Assembly (NCBI GenBank): GCA_025769875.1
Contig: JAGFNK010000032.1
Location: 124,001 to 188,000 of the forward strand
Length of the DNA: 64,000 nt
DNA from: Russula earlei
Lineage: Eukaryota > Basidiomycota > Agaricomycetes > Russulales > Russulaceae
Direction of reading: 5' to 3'
Shown: in pieces, positions 59,381 through 64,000 of the stretch
Layout of the letters: each line of letters begins with the position of its first letter
Numbering within the stretch: position 1 is the stretch's first letter
Notes under the pieces: model-generated
What the model was told of the DNA's origin: nothing
The model's database searches: none
The model's input: the letters and a program-made list of their open reading frames with translations, nothing else
Program-made: the position numbers and the translations under genes

Positions 59381-59902
59381 GATTCTGAACTTTCTCAATC
59401 ATCAACAGTCATTTGTCCATCCCATCGTTTTGAGTTCGTTTTGCAATGCACCTGTCGAGTCACTCTATACCACCCATGCCCATTGCTTTGCATATTAATT
59501 GGTTTCTCGTTGGATATTATTTAACAATGTCGTTCGTTCATTATATTTTCAACCGATTCTAGCAGCTAGAGCTCTCCCACATTTTCTACTGAATATCTTT
59601 CAGTCGTTGGTCATGCTATCATATATCCACATACTGATCTAATTACTCACAATGCCTTTTCCATCGCTTCGCCTCGCATCACAATATAGCATTGGTTCCT
59701 TTGAATGAACCGAAGTGATGAGGCCGTCAAATATGCCGGACAAATCGGAACAAACAAATCCGGTAAAAAGAGCGCACGAAAGAGCAACGTGGAGCCGACA
59801 GTGCCGCGGTGTTAGCAGTTTAGTGGTCGTCTATCTCTCCGTCTCGTTTCCACACTCCTTGTTGCACATCATCCGTCACCAAATCATTCACCGAAACCAG
59901 CC
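59381..59902. other. intergenic between Pumilio gene and SEC16
   Basis: 522 nt: AT-rich 3' flank of the Pumilio gene, then a SEC16 promoter with a pyrimidine-rich stretch about 50-80 nt before the ATG. No gene seen. Confidence 0.6.
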
Positions 59903-62900
59903 ATGGAGGAGGCTGCCTCTCTCTTTGGCCCATCCGACTCTGCTTCTGATCCATTCGGAAGCATCCTAACTAACGGTCATGACGACCTCGCCGCAGGGTT
60001 GACGTCACCCTCCAGTGAACTCCCACTCTCAGACGCGCGGGAAGCCGGCACAGGGAGTGATTGGTTGAATGGCTCGTCGAGTCACCATCAAACTGAAAGC
60101 GCATTGCGTCCCGAATATGAATGGCAGAGCTGTGATGATGCTGCTCATCATTACAACTCTCAACCGCATTACGAAGGATCGACGCCGACGAGTTACACAC
60201 ACCAGTCAGCAGATCCCCACGTTGGTGATAATGCGCAGTATATGGCGTCACACAGTGGTGAGTGGCTCACACCCACTAGTCTCACAGCGTGTATGAACGT
60301 GATTCCAGTTGGCCACGGCTACGGGACGCAGCAAACTTACGAGCCGAGTGCAAAGCAGCCAGCATTCGAACGATCTTCCACTTTGCAGTCAAGTGGCGGT
60401 GTTTCCGACGATCCCACGTCATCTGCATCTTCGCATGCACATGTTGCCCACGTGCAGCCTGCGCCATCCGACCCTTACACACCTGCCACGCAACAGTCGT
60501 CTAACAGCGGTAGCTCTTCCATGTATCCAAAACCCCCCTTTTCTTCCCCATATAACTACACAGCTGCGTACTCAGCGTATCAGCCTGTCGCCAATAACAG
60601 TGGCTCGGTTCCTCAACCAGGGCATCAATCACATTCGGTTCGGCCTAGTTCGCTCCCTCCTCAGGTCGATCATCCGCAATTGCGTACCAAGGACAAACCG
60701 CCGCTCGACCGCTCTCAGAACACGGCGTTATATAGGCCAAAAACGACTAATGCATATGACCCGCCAATCCCCCCTCCAAAATCTTCAAGGCACGTTTCTG
60801 GCGCACCAGCATCCTCGAGATTGTTTTCTCCCGCCGGTGCAGCGCAGATATATGCCGGAAAGGACACGAGACATGTCACATACTACACGGACCCTAGCGA
60901 GGTGCATCCACCAAACAGATACACCCCTCCGACCTATGCGCCTGCCCCCCCGCTTACTACCTATCTTCCGTCTAATGCACAGCCAGCTAGTAGCGTATCA
61001 CCGCCTCGCCGTGATACGCAGTCGCGTACCATTCTCTCTCCCAGATCACCAATTCCGGTGGAGTCTTCGATCGGCAATTCCCCTTATTCTGTTCATCAAG
61101 AATCCTCGTCATCGTCATCATCATCTTATCCTCAACATAATACCTTCGACCACGCCTGGTCACAACACGTGCCCAGTATGGAGGTGGCTGCAGAGAATGC
61201 CTCATCCAACCAGCTTGGCTATCTGGCCCCCATTTCGCGTGAAAACGAACTGACGCCAAGCGGAGCTGATGCGCATCGAGTTCCGTCTGGACAATCTCCC
61301 CCACGTGTGCATGGCCCCGATACCCCATTGACCGTAAAGCAATACAACTATTATCCGGATACGGGAGGACACTTCACCCGACACCCAGTTACAAGTGGTG
61401 GTTATTCTTCGGAGGTCGATCGTCCGTTGCCTGCATCCACACATACCGGTAGTCATGATCCCGCTGGCTATATTCCTACTACAGAGAGGACTCATTCTCC
61501 TGGTAACTCCTCTGTGCATAGCGCTCGATCGACGAGGGGTCGTGGATTGGGCTCTCCTCCGCCTCCTGGTGTTGCTCCTGGTTCCACATCATATGCACCG
61601 AATCCCGTGGGGTTCCCTACAGAGTCTGTACCTGTTGTCTCTAGGGTGTCTTCTCCTGGTTCTGTCCGGTCATGGAAATCCCCCCATGCTCCCTCATATG
61701 ATCCTTACGCCCCTTCTCATGCAGAGACCTCGTCGACGGCCAGGGATCGCTCCATGTCGAATAGCTCCCTTGTTTCCTCTGTTAACTCGGACCCGTACGT
61801 TCCTTCACCCCTTGGTCAGAACCCATCCGAAGCTCCCAGTTTGGCCTCGCTGCACCAGCACCAGATCTCACGCGTGCCCGTTCATGATACGGACCGATCA
61901 CATAGTCAAACTCTGATCCTCCCAGCTCAAACTCACCCACCATATGCCCCATCTCCATCATTGTTGGGTAGCAACGACCCTTTGGGCAGGAAGTCAAGCC
62001 GTGCACCTGTAGTTAGTTTCGGTTTCGGTGGGAAGTTAGTGCTTTGTTTCCATGGCTCAAACACATTGAACACTGGATTCGATATCGCTCTTTCTTCGAG
62101 GCAGACGACGGGCATCCAAATGCGACCTTTGCATACGGCGATTCCTGAATCAGCGCTTGATCATATATCTACTTCGTTTCCCGGCCCATTATTCTGCGAT
62201 CCCGGATCGCCGACAGGTTTGGTGCGTGCCGCGGTGACCACGCAGTCTAAGAGCAACAAGGCCAAAGTGATCAAATATCTTGAAGGGCGCGCAGAAGAGA
62301 TTTCCAGCGGGCTGGGTTATATCAGTCAAGGAAGTTCAGAGCTCAGGCAGGCGGAGGGGAAACTCTTGCTTGTAAAACTTCTGAAGGTCCTTCTAGAACA
62401 TGATGGTCATCTATCTGGCAGGTAAGAAGCGCACGACCGAATTATGAAGCTGTCTGACATCGATCCTATTCAGTCCCCGGGTAGAAGCGGCTATCCGAGC
62501 GATTCTTGTTCCACGACTTGGCGATGCTTCCACTCTTGAGCAATCAACATCTTCGAAGCCAGCTTTATACGGTCTTGACAGCGCTACAACGTCATCCCTC
62601 ACCCTGTCCGCTTTCGATCCCCATGATCGTGTTTTGTCTGTTCACACTGTCAAAGCCTCGGCCCTTGACAGGATACAGGATCTGTTGGCTCAAGGTGAAC
62701 GTAAAATTGCTTACCGTTATGCGCTAGACGAACGACTATGGGCCCACGCGATGGTTATTGCGAGTAGCATTGACAAAGAAGCTTGGAAGGAGGTCGTTAA
62801 TGAGTTCATCCGCTCGGAACTGAACACTCAACGCGTGGCCGACTCGTCCGGTCAAGGCCAACGCGATTCGATGACTTGCACGGGCCGAGAACCTTTGAAG

Positions 62901-64000
62901 GTCGCTTATGGTTTATACTCCGGCCAGGGCGCCGCATCTAGTGCGTATACGGTCTAATGGTCGTACAATATAGCTCATTGAAAGCGCTGTTGGAACAGTA
63001 CAAGCGTTAGTTCCGCCAACACCTCTCGCTAAATTGGGTGAAATGCCCCCGGCCCCTGGTTTACCCCACTTTACTCCAGTATCTTCAAACTTCTCAGGCC
63101 CCGTCCCAGTGGATGCATTGAAAAAGTGGCAAGAGACAGCTGCCATGCTCATTCCTGGCCCTTCTGTCACGGAATGCTCAGCTGCTCTTCTAGCCCTCGG
63201 TGATTGTCTCCTCGCAAATCACTCCGTTGAAGCCGCACATGTCTGGTACGTATTTCCGTGACGTGTATACACATCCATGTAATAACCATCGGGAATCCTA
63301 GTTACCTCCTCGCTCCTCAAAGTACAGTCCTTGGAAATATCGGCTCCCCTGGGCGAGTATCACTCATTGGTTCACGTGGACCTACTGCTTCGCCAGGCTT
63401 TCATTTGAGCGACGACGCAATCGTATTCTCGGAGATCGTCGAATTGGCCCTTTCATTGGCACCTTCCTCGAAGGGCCAAGAAACTTTCAACGGGCTCCCT
63501 CATTTGCAAGCATACAAATTTGTCCGCGCAGCAAACTTGGCAGAGATGGGTCACATGTTGGCCGCGAGCAGGTTGGTACCTCTGCCGCTCTTTTGCAGAG
63601 AAGCGACTCAAACGGATCTCAGGTATTGTGAGGCCATCGCCATGTGTCTGAGCCGATCGCACACATTGCCTCACCCTGAGCTATCTGAACAACTAAGGGA
63701 ATTCTCTTACAGATTGATTGGCGCGCCGCATTCGGACAAGGCAGGCTCGTGGATTCGTGGGAAGATGACCCGTCCCAGTCTTGATACTCTTGGGAATTGG
63801 CTTGGCGGCCGCCTCACAGAGTTCGTTGCTGGTAGCGATGATACGCCCACTATGGATGGCGATACGACACCCCATGATAGCAAGTCATTCGCCGGGCCGT
63901 TCTCTCATTATAGTACGATCACATCTTCTACAACCTCGAAGGTTCCTTCTCCACAACCAACGCTCGTGGATGCGCAGAGCAAACCTCCCCGGAGGACAGG
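59903..64000 (+). CDS. SEC16: COPII coat assembly protein Sec16 (3' end beyond window)
   Basis: Scaffold that organises ER exit sites and COPII vesicle formation. The first exon is over 2.5 kb and encodes a Ser/Pro/Tyr/His-rich disordered region starting MEEAASLFGPSDSASDPFGS. It is followed by the central conserved domain: VVSFGFGGKLVLCFHGS, KVIKYLEGRAEEISSGLGYI, GKLLLVKLLKVLLEHDGHLS, IAYRYALDERLWAHAMVIAS and FIRSELNTQRVADSSGQGQ. Then LKVAYGLYSGQGAASIQALV, KWQETAAMLIPGPSVTECSA, HLQAYKFVRAANLAEMGHML and ASRYCEAIAMCLSRSHTLPH. This is the ancestral coatomer element that binds Sec13. Introns begin GTAAGA near 62422 and GTGCGT near 62940. The open frame continues into the window end. Confidence 0.94.

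Overview
The window is nuclear DNA from a basidiomycete fungus, most likely Agaricomycetes. Genes are densely packed on both strands. They are broken by many short GT-AG introns of about 45-70 nt, and several promoters are CT-rich. The proteins read as basidiomycete versions of conserved fungal genes. I saw no transposon, rRNA, tRNA, CRISPR array or prokaryotic operon.

Layout. 0-9 kb: the tail of an unidentified + strand gene, then on the minus strand aspartate aminotransferase, a small AN1 zinc-finger protein, a plasma-membrane syntaxin (Sso1 type) and argininosuccinate lyase. 9-22 kb: a Mch1/nodulin-like MFS transporter divergent from the cohesin acetyltransferase ECO1, then NADH-glutamate synthase GLT1 (about 7.2 kb) and the TOR-complex WD40 protein LST8. 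22-24.6 kb is poorly explained: it holds a degenerate ORF and a previously hidden three-exon small gene that may encode an SH3/Tudor-like protein. 24.6-40 kb is rich in mitochondrial functions: a DUF1776 (Ysc83-type) protein, an AlkB homologue of the ALKBH7 class, an SLC25 carrier, a CHORD-CS cochaperone, mitochondrial IF2, an Aim25-type scramblase, CDC45 and MSS51. 40-46 kb: an M13 metalloendopeptidase, HIS3, and a DNA-repair-type AlkB with a C-terminal GRF zinc finger. 46-55 kb: a kinesin-5 and a kinesin-1 in opposite orientation on either side of the elongation factor ELF1. 56-64 kb: a Pumilio RNA-binding protein and SEC16, which runs off the window end.

How the genes relate. Four genes serve nitrogen and amino-acid metabolism (aspartate aminotransferase, ARG4, GLT1, HIS3). 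A consensus Gcn4/CpcA site lies in a long palindrome in front of the aminotransferase. Several genes sit in tight divergent pairs with 113-204 bp between start codons, and convergent pairs are 28-128 bp apart. 

Cross-cutting observations. (1) In at least four otherwise intact genes the reading frame is broken by what looks like one extra nucleotide, usually in a short homopolymer; this points to base-calling error or recent decay. (2) Three or four introns with weak or GC donors carry a long pyrimidine homopolymer just downstream of the 5' splice site. (3) The kinesin-1 gene contains a 5-nt microexon. (4) There are at least two well-supported GC-AG introns.
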